Counted from the stretch's first letter, positions 1 through 8,469 are shown. The stretch: 64,000 nt of DNA from Salipiger abyssi (GCF_017311415.1 NZ_JAEKIS010000001.1:248001-312000); one strand, 5' to 3'. The notes: a model not told the origin generated them from the letters alone. Translations and numbers: made by a program.

Positions 1-231
1 GCCACCGATGGCCGCGCCGGCCGCAGCACCCGCCAGTGTATTCTTGACGGTGTCGTCGTTGTTGCCGCCGATCAGCCGACCGGCCACCGCACCGCCAAGC
101 GCGCCAAGCGCGACGCCGCGGTTGGTGTTGTTGTTTGGGTTGTTCTCGTCGAACATCTGGCCTTCGGTACAGGCGCCCAGCGCCATGACCGCAGCGAGCG
201 AAAGAAGAATGGGAGTTCTGGCCCGGATCAT
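1..231 (-). CDS. Glycine-zipper lipoprotein, N-terminal part (runs off the left edge)
   Basis: The minus strand from 231 reads 77 codons without a stop and continues past the window edge. The product starts MIRARTPILLSLAAVMALGA and then has a cysteine, giving a lipobox (LGAC) after a short hydrophobic signal, so it should be an outer- or inner-membrane lipoprotein. After an Asn-rich linker come glycine/alanine-rich helices (GALGGAVAGRLIGG, LAGAAAGAAIGG) typical of glycine-zipper proteins. Many family members carry an OmpA domain further on, but that part is not in the window. An in-frame ATG four codons upstream (243) is an alternative start. The plus strand also reads open here, but it encodes no plausible protein. 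Confidence 0.75.
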   Translation of the reverse strand, partial: MIRARTPILLSLAAVMALGACTEGQMFDENNPNNNTNRGVALGALGGAVAGRLIGGNNDDTVKNTLAGAAAGAAIGG

Positions 232-251
232 TATATGCCTCATATGTCGTT

Positions 252-268
252 GGCCCCCGGCGGGGGCC
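252..268. other. GC-rich hairpin in the lipoprotein leader
   Basis: An inverted repeat of GGCCCCCG against CGGGGGCC with almost no loop. On the minus strand it lies between a GGAGGAGG-like sequence (269-276) and the candidate starts of the lipoprotein gene (243 and 231). Folding could shorten the effective distance between that Shine-Dalgarno-like sequence and the start codon; this is inference only. Confidence 0.4.
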
Positions 269-413
269 TCCTCCTGCGTTATAGCCCGAGGATGCATCGC
301 GCCAATAACCGTGTCACGGGGAAATCGGCAGGTCTCCGCCCATCGTGATAACGGGCGGATCCGCCGCACTCCCGGCGCAGCGGCCACGCCGCACCGCCCG
401 AACCGGCGCTCTC

Positions 414-438
414 CGTAGGGTGGGCAATCTGCCCACCG
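414..438. repeat. Dispersed repeat, GTAGGGTGGGCAATCTGCCC type, copy 1
   Basis: A 25-base unit with an inner inverted repeat (GTGGGCA / TGCCCAC). It recurs at 57492-57516 exactly and at 62405-62430 with one extra T. All three copies lie just downstream of minus-strand genes (ada-like, cueR, DUF4175), so it could act as a transcript 3' hairpin. It is otherwise an unassigned dispersed repeat. Confidence 0.8.
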
Positions 439-458
439 CTCCGCAAACCACACAGCCT

Positions 459-1289
459 CTAAGCCTCCAGCCGGGCCGCCTCCCAGGCGAGGATGGCGCG
501 TTTCACCGGCAACCCCCAGTGATAGCCGCCAAGCCCGCCGGATTTGCGCAGCGCCCGGTGGCAGGGAATGATCAGCGATATCGGATTGCGCCCGACCGCC
601 GTACCGACCGCGCGCACCGCACGGGGCTTGCCGATGGCCTGGGCGATCTCGGAATAGGTCGTGACATGGCCCGAGGGAATGCGCATCAGCGCCTCCCAGA
701 CCTTGATCTGGAACGGCGCGCCGATCAGGAAGAGCGGCACCTCGCCCCCCGTCCGGCCAAAGGCCCGCTCGGCCCAATCGGCCAGCGCCGCCGGGTCCTC
801 GACGAAATCCGCGCCGGGCCAGCGCCCGCACAGATCGGCCATGGTCGCCTCCTCGCCCGCTTCCGAGGCAAAGCCCACGCCGCAGATCCCCTTATCCGTG
901 CCCATCACCAGCGCCTTGCCGAACGGGCTGTCGAACCAGCCCCAGCGGATCGTCAGCCCCTCAGCCCCACGGGCGAACTCGCCCGGGCTCATCGCCTCCC
1001 AGCGCAGGAACAGATCGTGCAGCCGCCCGCTGCCCGACAGGCCCGTGGCATACGCGGTGTCGAGCGTGGTGAAGCGGTCAGACAGCAACGCCTTGGCATG
1101 GCCCAGCGTCAGATATTGCTGAAGCCGCTTGGGCGAGACACCGGCCCAGCGCGAAAAGACCCGCTGGAAATGCGCCGGGCTCATATCCATGCGCGCCGCC
1201 AGATCCTCCAGCGTCGCCTGCGGCCCGGCCTCGTCCACCATGGCGATGGCGCGCCGCATGACCTCGTAGTGATATCCGTTCTCGTCCAT
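459..1289 (-). CDS. Ada-like protein: AraC-type HTH fused to O6-alkylguanine-DNA alkyltransferase
   Basis: A 276-residue protein that should remove alkyl groups from O6-guanine in a suicide reaction and may regulate its own gene. Residues 1-105 form an AraC-type helix-turn-helix. Residues 115-275 are the methyltransferase, with the IPCHR active site (Cys243) preceded by the GTAVGRNP stretch. The N-terminal zinc/methylphosphotriester domain of E. coli Ada is absent, so the methylation switch of classic Ada cannot operate in the same way. I chose the ATG at 1289 because family similarity starts at MDENGYHYEV; a longer frame reaches 1352. The gene is divergent from nth, another DNA repair gene, across about 125 bp. 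Confidence 0.88.
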   Translation of the reverse strand: MDENGYHYEVMRRAIAMVDEAGPQATLEDLAARMDMSPAHFQRVFSRWAGVSPKRLQQYLTLGHAKALLSDRFTTLDTAYATGLSGSGRLHDLFLRWEAMSPGEFARGAEGLTIRWGWFDSPFGKALVMGTDKGICGVGFASEAGEEATMADLCGRWPGADFVEDPAALADWAERAFGRTGGEVPLFLIGAPFQIKVWEALMRIPSGHVTTYSEIAQAIGKPRAVRAVGTAVGRNPISLIIPCHRALRKSGGLGGYHWGLPVKRAILAWEAARLEA

Positions 1290-1413
1290 GGGTCCGCCCC
1301 GATTGCGCAGTCTTTGCCGGGAATCCGGCCATCTTCCTCTTTTTCTAGACAAATGGCCTCAGCTTGCGACCCGAATGTTGCGCATCCCTCGGGCTGCGGG
1401 CATTAAACGCGGG

Positions 1414-2058
1414 ATGGCAAAACAGCTCGACTACCACACCCTGCGGGAAATCTTCACCCGCTTCCGCGAGGCCGAGCCCGAACCCAAGGGCGAGCTGGAG
1501 CATGTCAACGCCTATACGCTGGTGGTGGCCGTGGCGCTTTCTGCGCAGGCCACCGATGCCGGCGTCAACAAGGCGACGCGCAAGCTGTTCCAGATCGCCG
1601 ACACGCCGGAAAAGATGCTGGCGCTTGGCGAGGAGGGCGTGATCGAGCATATCAAGACCATCGGGCTTTACCGCAACAAGGCCAAGAACGTCATCAAGCT
1701 GTCGAAGATCCTGCACGAGGACTACGGCGGCGAGGTGCCCTGTTCCCGCGCGGCGCTCCAGGCGCTGCCGGGGGTCGGGCGCAAGACGGCGAATGTGGTG
1801 CTGAACATGTGGTGGCATTATCCGGCGCAGGCGGTCGACACGCATATCTTTCGCGTCGGCAACCGCACCGGCATCTGTCCGGGCAAGGACGTGGTCGCCA
1901 CCGAACGCGCCATCGAAGACAACATCCCCGTGGATTTCCAGCAGCATGCGCATCACTGGCTCATCCTGCACGGGCGCTATACCTGCGTCGCGCGCAAACC
2001 CAAATGCAATGCCTGTCTGATCCGCGATCTCTGCCAGTTCGAGGACAAGACACCATGA
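1414..2058 (+). CDS. nth: Endonuclease III
   Basis: A 214-residue DNA glycosylase/AP lyase for oxidised pyrimidines in base excision repair. The helix-hairpin-helix LPGVGRKTA carries the catalytic lysine, and VDTHIFR carries the catalytic aspartate. The C-terminus has the [4Fe-4S] ligands in the expected C-x6-C-x2-C-x5-C spacing (CVARKPKCNACLIRDLC). The start at 1414 gives the normal family length; upstream in-frame codons belong to the ada-like/nth intergenic region. Its TGA overlaps the ATG of the next kinase gene (ATGA at 2055-2058), so the two are probably translationally coupled. Confidence 0.95.
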   Translation: MAKQLDYHTLREIFTRFREAEPEPKGELEHVNAYTLVVAVALSAQATDAGVNKATRKLFQIADTPEKMLALGEEGVIEHIKTIGLYRNKAKNVIKLSKILHEDYGGEVPCSRAALQALPGVGRKTANVVLNMWWHYPAQAVDTHIFRVGNRTGICPGKDVVATERAIEDNIPVDFQQHAHHWLILHGRYTCVARKPKCNACLIRDLCQFEDKTP

Positions 2059-3068
2059 CATTGACCCCCCAGCATCCGACGAAGAAATACCAGGTCGTCG
2101 GCATCGGCAACGCCATCGTCGACGTGATCAGCCGCAGCGACGACAGCTTTCTCGAATTGATGGGGATCGAGAAGGGCATCATGCAGCTGGTCGAGCGCGA
2201 GCGCGCCGAAACGCTTTACGGCTCGATGGAAAACCGCGTGCAGGCTGCCGGCGGCTCGGTGGCCAATACGCTGGCCGGGCTCGGCAATCTGGGGCTGAAC
2301 ACCGGCTTTATTGGCCGTGTGCGCGACGACGCGCTGGGGCGCTTCTATGCCGAGTCGATGGAAAAGGGCGGCACCGATTTCGTCAACGCTCCGGTCGCGG
2401 GCGGGGAGCTACCCAGCTCGCGCTCGATGATCTTCGTCTCGCCCGATGGCGAGCGCTCGATGAACACCTATCTCGGCATCTCCGCCGAGCTCGGGCCCGA
2501 GGATGTCTCCGAAGACGTGGCCGCACAGGCGGAAATCGTCTTTCTCGAGGGCTATCTCTTCGACAAGCCCAAGGGCAAAGAGGCCTTCCTGCGCGCCGCC
2601 CGCACCTGCCGCAAAGCCGGCGGGCTGGCCGGGATCGCGATCTCGGATCCGTTCTGTGTCGAGCGTCACCGCGAGGATTTCCTGCGCCTCATCGCCAATG
2701 AGATGGACTACGTGATCGGCAACGAGGCCGAGATCCGCTCGCTCTATCAGGACGACTCGCTGGAGAAGGATCTCGCCCGGGTGGCCGAGCTCTGCCCGCT
2801 GGTGGTCTGCACGCGCTCGGGCGACGGGGTGAGCATCATGCGCGAGGGCGTGCGCACCGATGTGCCGGTGACCAAGGTGGTGCCGGTGGATGCCACAGGC
2901 GCCGGCGATCAGTTCGCCGCGGGCTTCCTCTACGGGCTCGCGACCGGAGCAGACATGGAAACGGCGGGCCGCATGGGCACTGTGGCCGCCTCCGAGGTGA
3001 TCAGCCATATGGGTCCGCGCCCCGAAGCAGATCTGAAGGCATTGTTCCGCCGAAACGGCCTTATCTGA
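2055..3068 (+). CDS. PfkB-family carbohydrate/adenosine kinase
   Basis: A 337-residue ribokinase-like enzyme. The N-terminal GIGNAIVDVI strand, the AAGGSVANTLAGL substrate/glycine motif and the C-terminal VDATGAGDQFAAGFL signature (catalytic Asp in GAGD) identify the PfkB fold. Overall similarity is to alphaproteobacterial adenosine kinases, which phosphorylate adenosine to AMP in the cytoplasm. The substrate is inferred and other nucleosides or sugars are possible. It overlaps nth by four bases and is followed by about 110 bp with a weak imperfect hairpin around 3082-3119. Confidence 0.88.
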   Translation: MTLTPQHPTKKYQVVGIGNAIVDVISRSDDSFLELMGIEKGIMQLVERERAETLYGSMENRVQAAGGSVANTLAGLGNLGLNTGFIGRVRDDALGRFYAESMEKGGTDFVNAPVAGGELPSSRSMIFVSPDGERSMNTYLGISAELGPEDVSEDVAAQAEIVFLEGYLFDKPKGKEAFLRAARTCRKAGGLAGIAISDPFCVERHREDFLRLIANEMDYVIGNEAEIRSLYQDDSLEKDLARVAELCPLVVCTRSGDGVSIMREGVRTDVPVTKVVPVDATGAGDQFAAGFLYGLATGADMETAGRMGTVAASEVISHMGPRPEADLKALFRRNGLI

Positions 3069-3177
3069 CCGGCGAATTCACGTAGGTTTCACGGGGCCAC
3101 GCTTCGTGAAATCAACCTATGGGGGTATGCTCGCTTCATTAAGACATTGAAACCGTCCTATTGAAGCGAGATTTCCC

Positions 3178-4404
3178 ATGTTCATCATTCTGCGCGACGA
3201 AAACGCTCCGTTCCGCAGCCGGGCGCCGCGCCCGTCCCTGCCCCCCGCCGGCGCGGCCATCGGCCCGCGTGCCATGGAGAGCATCGCACTTGGCGATGTG
3301 CCCCCGGCGCCGGTTCTGGAAACCGCCGATCTGACCGCCCGCGACATGCGCGACATCTCCCGCGATGCAGGCGTTGCAGTCGTCGCCCGCGCCATGCCCA
3401 CCCGGCTGGTCGAGCCCGAACCGCTGGACGATGTGCGCAGCGAGGATGCCGAGCCCGCCTGGGGCATTGCCGCCACCGGCGCGGAGACCAGTCCGTTCAC
3501 CGGTGCCGGCGTGCGGGTGGCGGTGCTGGATACCGGCATCGACAGCGATCACCCGGCCTTCGAGGGCGTCACGCTCACCACCCGCGACTTTGCCGGATCC
3601 GGGATCGAGGACGCGAACGGCCACGGCACCCATTGCGCCGGCACGGTGTTCGGGCGCGACGTGGATGGCACCCGCATCGGCGTCGCGCGCGGTGTGACCG
3701 ATGCGCTGATCGGCAAGGTGCTGGCCGATGACGGGCGCGGCTCCTCCGACATGCTGTTTCAGGCGATGAAATGGGCCTCCGATCTTCAAGCGCAGGTGAT
3801 TTCGATGTCGCTCGGCTTCGATTTTCCCGGGCTGGTCGAGCGGCTCCAGCAGCAGGGCTGGCCGCCGCTGCTGGCCGGTTCCGCCGCGCTCGAAGGTTAC
3901 AGGATGAACCTGCGCATGTTCGACGCGCTGATGGACATGCTGCGCGCCCAGGCGGCGTTTTCCGGCGGTGCGGTGGTCTGCGCTGCCTCCGGCAACGAAA
4001 GCCGCCGCACGCTCGATCCGCAATTCGAGGTCTCGGCCTCGGTCCCGGCGGCGGCACTGGGCGTGGTCTCTGTCGGCGCGCTCGGGCAAGGCGATGCCGG
4101 CTACGGCATCGCGCCCTTCTCCAACACCAATCCCACGCTCTCGGCACCCGGGGTCAATGTGATCTCGGCAGCGGCGGGCGGCGGGTTGCGGGCGCTGAAC
4201 GGCACCTCGATGGCCTGCCCGCATGTGGCCGGAATCGCGGCGCTCTGGTGGGAGGCCCAGCGCGCCTCCGGCAGCCCGGCCACGGCGGAAGCGGTCCGAG
4301 CGCGGCTGCTGGCCACCTGCACCGCCGCCGGGATCGACCCGGCCACCGACGCGCTGGATCGCGGCCAGGGGCTGGTTCAGGCCCCCGCGCCGGCAGTCGG
4401 CTGA
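3178..4404 (+). CDS. Subtilisin-like serine protease (S8), no signal peptide
   Basis: A 408-residue S8 peptidase. The triad is visible: Asp118 in VLDTGID, His149 in NGHGTH, Ser344 in NGTSMACPH, plus the oxyanion Asn273 in AASGNE. Residues 1-100 could be a prodomain or regulatory segment. There is no hydrophobic signal sequence, which is unusual for a subtilase, so it may act in the cytoplasm or leave by a non-Sec route. The gene stands alone: about 110 bp after the kinase and converging on polA across a paired palindromic repeat. Its target is unknown. Confidence 0.9.
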   Translation: MFIILRDENAPFRSRAPRPSLPPAGAAIGPRAMESIALGDVPPAPVLETADLTARDMRDISRDAGVAVVARAMPTRLVEPEPLDDVRSEDAEPAWGIAATGAETSPFTGAGVRVAVLDTGIDSDHPAFEGVTLTTRDFAGSGIEDANGHGTHCAGTVFGRDVDGTRIGVARGVTDALIGKVLADDGRGSSDMLFQAMKWASDLQAQVISMSLGFDFPGLVERLQQQGWPPLLAGSAALEGYRMNLRMFDALMDMLRAQAAFSGGAVVCAASGNESRRTLDPQFEVSASVPAAALGVVSVGALGQGDAGYGIAPFSNTNPTLSAPGVNVISAAAGGGLRALNGTSMACPHVAGIAALWWEAQRASGSPATAEAVRARLLATCTAAGIDPATDALDRGQGLVQAPAPAVG

Positions 4405-4409
4405 TCGTT

Positions 4410-4476
4410 CCCGCCCCGGACCTGATCCGGGGCCTCGGCGGCAAGGATGGAGGCCCCGGGTCAAGCCCGGGGCGGG
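4410..4476. repeat. Paired palindromic repeat (CCCCGGACCTGATCCGGGG type) between convergent genes
   Basis: Two hairpin units in inverted orientation form a large stem between the ends of the subtilase and polA genes. The left unit is near-perfect; the right one reads CCCCGGGTCAAGCCCGGGG. The same arrangement occurs at 44397-44487 and 57389-57456. It is a family of intergenic palindromes common in alphaproteobacteria, probably acting as a bidirectional transcript end. Confidence 0.85.
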
Positions 4477-4486
4477 TGTTTCCGGC

Positions 4487-7294
4487 TCAATGCGCCTCGG
4501 CCCAGCTCCCGCCCTGCCCGGCATCCACCACCAGCGGCACGTCGAGCTTTACCACCGGCTCGGCGGCGCCCTCCATGACCTTGCGCGCGGCGGCGATCAG
4601 ATCGTCCTCGGCGCCCGCTTCGACCTCGAAGAGCAGTTCGTCATGCACCTGCAACAGCATCGTCGCGGGCAGCCCCTCGATCGCCTCCGGCATGCGGATC
4701 ATCGCGCGGCGGATGATATCCGCCGCCGTGCCCTGAATCGGCGCGTTGATCGCGGCGCGCTTGGCAAAGCCGGCACGCGGCCCCTTGGCGGCGATCTCCG
4801 GCGTGTGGATCACCCGACCAAACAGCGTCTCCACCCGCTTGTTGTCCTTCGCAAAAGCCACGGTGTCGTCCATATAGGTCTTGATGCCCGGGAAGCGCTC
4901 GAAATAGCGGTCGATGAAATCCTGCGCCTCCTTGCGTGGGATGCGCAGGTTACGCGCGAGGCCAAAACCCGAGATGCCGTAGATCACCCCGAAATTGATC
5001 GCCTTGGCCTGCCGGCGGATCTCCGGCGTCATCTCCTCCATCGGCACGTTGAACATCTCCGACGCGGTCATGGCGTGGATGTCCTGCCCCTCGCGGAAGG
5101 CTTGTTTCAGGGCGTCGATATCCGCCATATGCGCCAGAATGCGCAGCTCGATCTGCGAATAGTCGAGCGAGACCAGCGTCTTGCCCTCGGGCGCCACGAA
5201 TGCCTCGCGGATGCGCCGCCCCTCTTCGCTGCGCACGGGGATGTTTTGCAGGTTGGGATCGGTCGAGGCCAGACGCCCGGTGTTCGCGCCGGCGATCACA
5301 TAGGAGGTGTGAACCCGCCCCGTCTCCTTGTTGATATGCTCCTGAAGCGCATCCGTGTAGGTGCTCTTCAGCTTCGACAGCTGCCGCCAGTCCAGCACCC
5401 GCGCCGGCAGCTCATGCTCGGTCGCCAGATCCTCCAGCACGTCGGCCCCGGTGGCATAGGCCCCGGTCTTGCCCTTCTTGCCGCCCTCGATCCCCATCTT
5501 GTCGAAGAGGATCTCGCCGAGCTGCTTGGGCGAGCCCACATTGAAGGTCTCCCCCGCCAGCTCGTGGATCTCCGCCTCGAGCTGCGCCATCTTCTGCGAA
5601 AACGCGTTGGACATGCGGCTCAGCGTGTCGCGGTCGACCTGAACCCCGGCCATCTCCATCTCTGCCAGCACCGGCACCAGCGGACGCTCCAGCCCCTCAT
5701 AGACGCGGGTCACATGCGCCCGGTGCAGCTGCGGCTTGAAGATCTGCCAGAGCCGCAGGGTGATATCCGCATCCTCGGCGGCGTATTTCACCGCATCCGC
5801 GATGGGCACCCGGTCGAAGGTGATCTGGCTCTTGCCCGAGCCCAGCAGCTCCTTGATCGGGATCGGGCTGTGCGACAGGTAGCGCTCGGAAAGCGCGTCC
5901 ATCCCGTGCGTGTGCAGCCCGGCATTCATCGCGTAGGACATCAGCATCGTGTCGTCGATCGGCGCAATCTGCACGCCGTAACGGGCAAAGATCTTGGCAT
6001 CGTATTTCATGTTCTGCCCGATCTTCATCACCGCCGGATCCTCGAGCAGCGGCTTCAGCGCGTCGAGCGCCGCCTGCATGGGCATCTGCCCCTCGGCGAG
6101 ATCGTCGGACCCAAAGAGATCGTCAGTGCCCGCCGCGCGATGGGCGAGCGGTATATAACACGCCTGCCCCGGCTCGATGCAGAGCGAGATCCCCACCAGA
6201 TCGCAGGCCATCTCGTTGAGCCCGGTGGTCTCGGTATCCACCGCCACCCAGCCGCGCGCCTGCGCCTGCGCGATCCAGGGCGCGAGATCCTCGGCGCTCT
6301 TCACCCAGGCATATTTCTCCGGGTCGATGGGCGGCAGCTCGGGCGCATCGTCTTCGGGCGGGTTGGCGCCCTCCGGCGTGGTGTCGGGAATCACCGGCGG
6401 CTCGGTGCCCAGCGAGTCGGCAATGCGCTTGGTGAGCGTGCGGAATTCCATCTCCGAAAGGAAGCCCAGCAGCACCTCCGCATCGGGCTCCTTCACCTCC
6501 AGATCGTCGAGCGTGAAATCGAGCGGCGTTTCGCAATCGAGCTGCACCAGCTTCTTCGACAGCTCGATCTGCTCGCGCTTGTCGATCAGCGTCTGCCGGC
6601 GCTTGGGCTGCTTGATCTCTTCGGCACGCTCCAGCAGATCCTCCAGCGAGCCGAACTCGTTAATGAGCAGCGCCGCCGTCTTGATGCCGATCCCCGGGGC
6701 GCCCGGCACGTTGTCGACCGAGTCGCCCGCCAGCGCCTGCACGTCGACCACCCGGTCGGGCCAGACACCGAATTTCTCGAACACGCCGTCGCGGTCGATG
6801 CGGCGGTTCTTCATCGCGTCGAGCATCTCGACCCCGTCGCCGACAAGCTGCATCAGATCCTTGTCGGAGCTGATGATCGTCACCCGCCCGCCGGCCTCGC
6901 GTGCCTGCACCGCCAGCGTGGCGATGATGTCGTCGGCCTCATAGCCCTCCATCTCCTTGCAGGCGATGTTGAAGGCTTCGGTGGCCTTGCGGGTCAGCGG
7001 GATCTGCGGACGCAGATCCTCGGGCATCTCCTCGCGATTGGCCTTGTAGAGATCGTAGAGATCGTTGCGGAAGGTGTGGCTGCCCTTGTCGAAGATCACC
7101 GCCACATGGGTCGGCGCGTCGGGGCCGGCATTGTCCTCGACATATTTCTGCAACATGTTGCAGAAGCCCGAGACGGCGCCGATGGGCAACCCGTCGGATT
7201 TGCGGGTCAGCGGCGGCAGCGCGTGGTAGGCGCGGAAGATAAAGGCCGATCCGTCGATCAGATGCAGATGGCAGCCCTTGTCGAACTGGGTCAT
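4487..7294 (-). CDS. polA: DNA polymerase I
   Basis: A 935-residue polymerase with all three activities of the family. Residues 1-290 are the 5'-3' flap exonuclease. Residues 340-520 are the 3'-5' proofreading exonuclease, with DTETTGL at about 353 and YAAEDADITLRL. The C-terminal half is the polymerase, with motif A DYSQIELRIL, the O helix RRQAKAINFGVIYG and motif C QVHDELLFEV. It fills gaps after primer removal and excision repair. I chose the ATG at 7294 because GGGAGA lies about nine bases before it; an in-frame ATG at 7321 would add nine residues. The proofreading acids are intact. Confidence 0.97.
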   Translation of the reverse strand: MTQFDKGCHLHLIDGSAFIFRAYHALPPLTRKSDGLPIGAVSGFCNMLQKYVEDNAGPDAPTHVAVIFDKGSHTFRNDLYDLYKANREEMPEDLRPQIPLTRKATEAFNIACKEMEGYEADDIIATLAVQAREAGGRVTIISSDKDLMQLVGDGVEMLDAMKNRRIDRDGVFEKFGVWPDRVVDVQALAGDSVDNVPGAPGIGIKTAALLINEFGSLEDLLERAEEIKQPKRRQTLIDKREQIELSKKLVQLDCETPLDFTLDDLEVKEPDAEVLLGFLSEMEFRTLTKRIADSLGTEPPVIPDTTPEGANPPEDDAPELPPIDPEKYAWVKSAEDLAPWIAQAQARGWVAVDTETTGLNEMACDLVGISLCIEPGQACYIPLAHRAAGTDDLFGSDDLAEGQMPMQAALDALKPLLEDPAVMKIGQNMKYDAKIFARYGVQIAPIDDTMLMSYAMNAGLHTHGMDALSERYLSHSPIPIKELLGSGKSQITFDRVPIADAVKYAAEDADITLRLWQIFKPQLHRAHVTRVYEGLERPLVPVLAEMEMAGVQVDRDTLSRMSNAFSQKMAQLEAEIHELAGETFNVGSPKQLGEILFDKMGIEGGKKGKTGAYATGADVLEDLATEHELPARVLDWRQLSKLKSTYTDALQEHINKETGRVHTSYVIAGANTGRLASTDPNLQNIPVRSEEGRRIREAFVAPEGKTLVSLDYSQIELRILAHMADIDALKQAFREGQDIHAMTASEMFNVPMEEMTPEIRRQAKAINFGVIYGISGFGLARNLRIPRKEAQDFIDRYFERFPGIKTYMDDTVAFAKDNKRVETLFGRVIHTPEIAAKGPRAGFAKRAAINAPIQGTAADIIRRAMIRMPEAIEGLPATMLLQVHDELLFEVEAGAEDDLIAAARKVMEGAAEPVVKLDVPLVVDAGQGGSWAEAH

Positions 7295-7404
7295 GGTCGC
7301 GTCTCCCTTGGCCTCTTGCACGCCCGTGCCGGTTTGCCATGGGTCAGCTCGCTCTGCCAGCGCTTATCTGCGCGGAGACCGGGGAAACGCGCCGCCCCCG
7401 GCCT

Positions 7405-7436
7405 TTCATCTTTCCCGAAACACTCCCGCCGGAGGC
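7405..7436. repeat. Dispersed element with TTCATCTTTC core, copy 1
   Basis: TTCATCTTTC followed by GAAACACTCCCGCCGGAGG, in the polA-mbfA intergenic region. A close relative lies at 24076-24108 (TTCATCTTTCTCTAAATACT then CC and a hairpin). The arms of the large hairpin at 62282-62360 look like a third, diverged version. It appears to be a family-specific intergenic repeat with no coding capacity. Confidence 0.7.
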
Positions 7437-7445
7437 CGCCCCCGC

Positions 7446-7472
7446 GAGGAAAGCCCGCAAGGGCTTGACGAG
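7446..7472 (-). repeat. 27-bp repeat carrying a small hairpin, copy 1
   Basis: A 27-base sequence identical to 16287-16313. On the minus strand it contains AAGCCC-TTGC-GGGCTT followed by TCC. In both places it lies just beyond the stop of a minus-strand gene (mbfA here, the PstS/OmpA fusion there), so it probably serves as a weak transcript terminator or 3'-end stabiliser. Confidence 0.75.
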
Positions 7473-7481
7473 CGCCGCGCC

Positions 7482-8456
7482 TCAGCCGCTGCCGATCAGC
7501 ACCCCCGCCGCCAGCACCAGCGCGCCGCCCAGAACCACCTGCATCGAGGCCCGCCAGAACGGCGTTTCCATATATTTGTTCTGGATCCAGGCAATCGCCC
7601 AGAGCTCGAAGAACACGATCACCCAGGCGATGATCGTCGCGGTCCAAAAATGCGGGATGAGATAGGGCAGCGCGTGCCCGAGCCCGCCCACCGCCGTCAT
7701 CACCCCCGAGGCGATGCCGCGCTTCATCGGCGAGCCGCGGCCCGACAGCTCGCCATCGTCCGAGGCGGCTTCGGTGAACCCCATGGAAATCCCCGCGCCG
7801 ACCGAGGCCGCAAGCCCCACCAGAAAGGTCGTCCAGGGATCCTGCGTGGCAAAGGCGGTGGCAAAGATCGGCGCCAGGGTCGAGACCGACCCGTCCATCA
7901 GCCCCGCCAGCCCCGGCTGCACCCAGGTCAGCACGAATTGCCGGTGCGCGAGCCGGTCCTCGTCGCCGCGCGTCTCGCCGGTCAGGTGTTCGCCTGCCAG
8001 CTCGGTGGCGCGCTGCTCATGCCCAGCCTCGGCGGCGGCGAGATCGCCCAGAAGCTTGCGTGTGCCCGCATCGGTGCTGCGCCGCGCCGCCTCCAGATAG
8101 AAGCGTTCGGCATCCTGCTCCATGCTCTCCGCCTCTTCGCGGATGCGTTCCAGCGACAGGTTCTTCATCAGCCAGACCGGACGGCGCGCATAAAAACCCG
8201 CAACATGCTCGCGCCGGATCAGCGGAATGACCTCGCCAAAGCGAATGCGATGGGCGGAGATCAGCGCCTTGCGGTGCCCGTCTTCCTCCTCTGCCATGCC
8301 ATCGAAGACCTTGGCGGTATCGGGAAAGTCGCCCCTCAGCATCTCGGCATAGCTGCGATAGATCCGGGCGTCGTCCTCTTCCGAAGAAATCGCCAGCGCC
8401 AGCACTTCCTGCTCGCTCAGATCCTTGAAATGCCGGCGTTGGGTGAAAAAGCGCAT
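7482..8456 (-). CDS. mbfA: MbfA-type membrane ferritin / iron exporter (ferritin-like plus VIT1 domains)
   Basis: A 324-residue inner-membrane protein. Residues 1-165 are a rubrerythrin/ferritin-like four-helix domain with Glu and ExxH di-iron ligands (SEEDDARIY, EEDGH, EQDAERFY, EAGH). Residues 180-324 are a VIT1/CCC1-type domain with several membrane helices (GLMDGSVSTLAPIFA, GISMGFTEAASDD). This two-domain layout is that of MbfA, shown in Bradyrhizobium and Agrobacterium to export iron and protect against iron and peroxide stress. In those organisms Irr represses it, and an Irr-like box lies directly upstream here. It is a single gene ending in a hairpin repeat. Confidence 0.92.
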   Translation of the reverse strand: MRFFTQRRHFKDLSEQEVLALAISSEEDDARIYRSYAEMLRGDFPDTAKVFDGMAEEEDGHRKALISAHRIRFGEVIPLIRREHVAGFYARRPVWLMKNLSLERIREEAESMEQDAERFYLEAARRSTDAGTRKLLGDLAAAEAGHEQRATELAGEHLTGETRGDEDRLAHRQFVLTWVQPGLAGLMDGSVSTLAPIFATAFATQDPWTTFLVGLAASVGAGISMGFTEAASDDGELSGRGSPMKRGIASGVMTAVGGLGHALPYLIPHFWTATIIAWVIVFFELWAIAWIQNKYMETPFWRASMQVVLGGALVLAAGVLIGSG

Positions 8457-8469
8457 GACAGGCCCTCAG

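Noticed and set aside
4223-7468. Very long open frame on the plus strand antisense to polA (over 1000 codons)
   Set aside because: It mirrors polA codon by codon, has His/Arg/Leu-rich composition without domains, and is an expected by-product of high third-position GC. The same holds for long plus-strand frames opposite secA, infB-nusA and carB, and minus-strand frames opposite dnaK and dnaJ.
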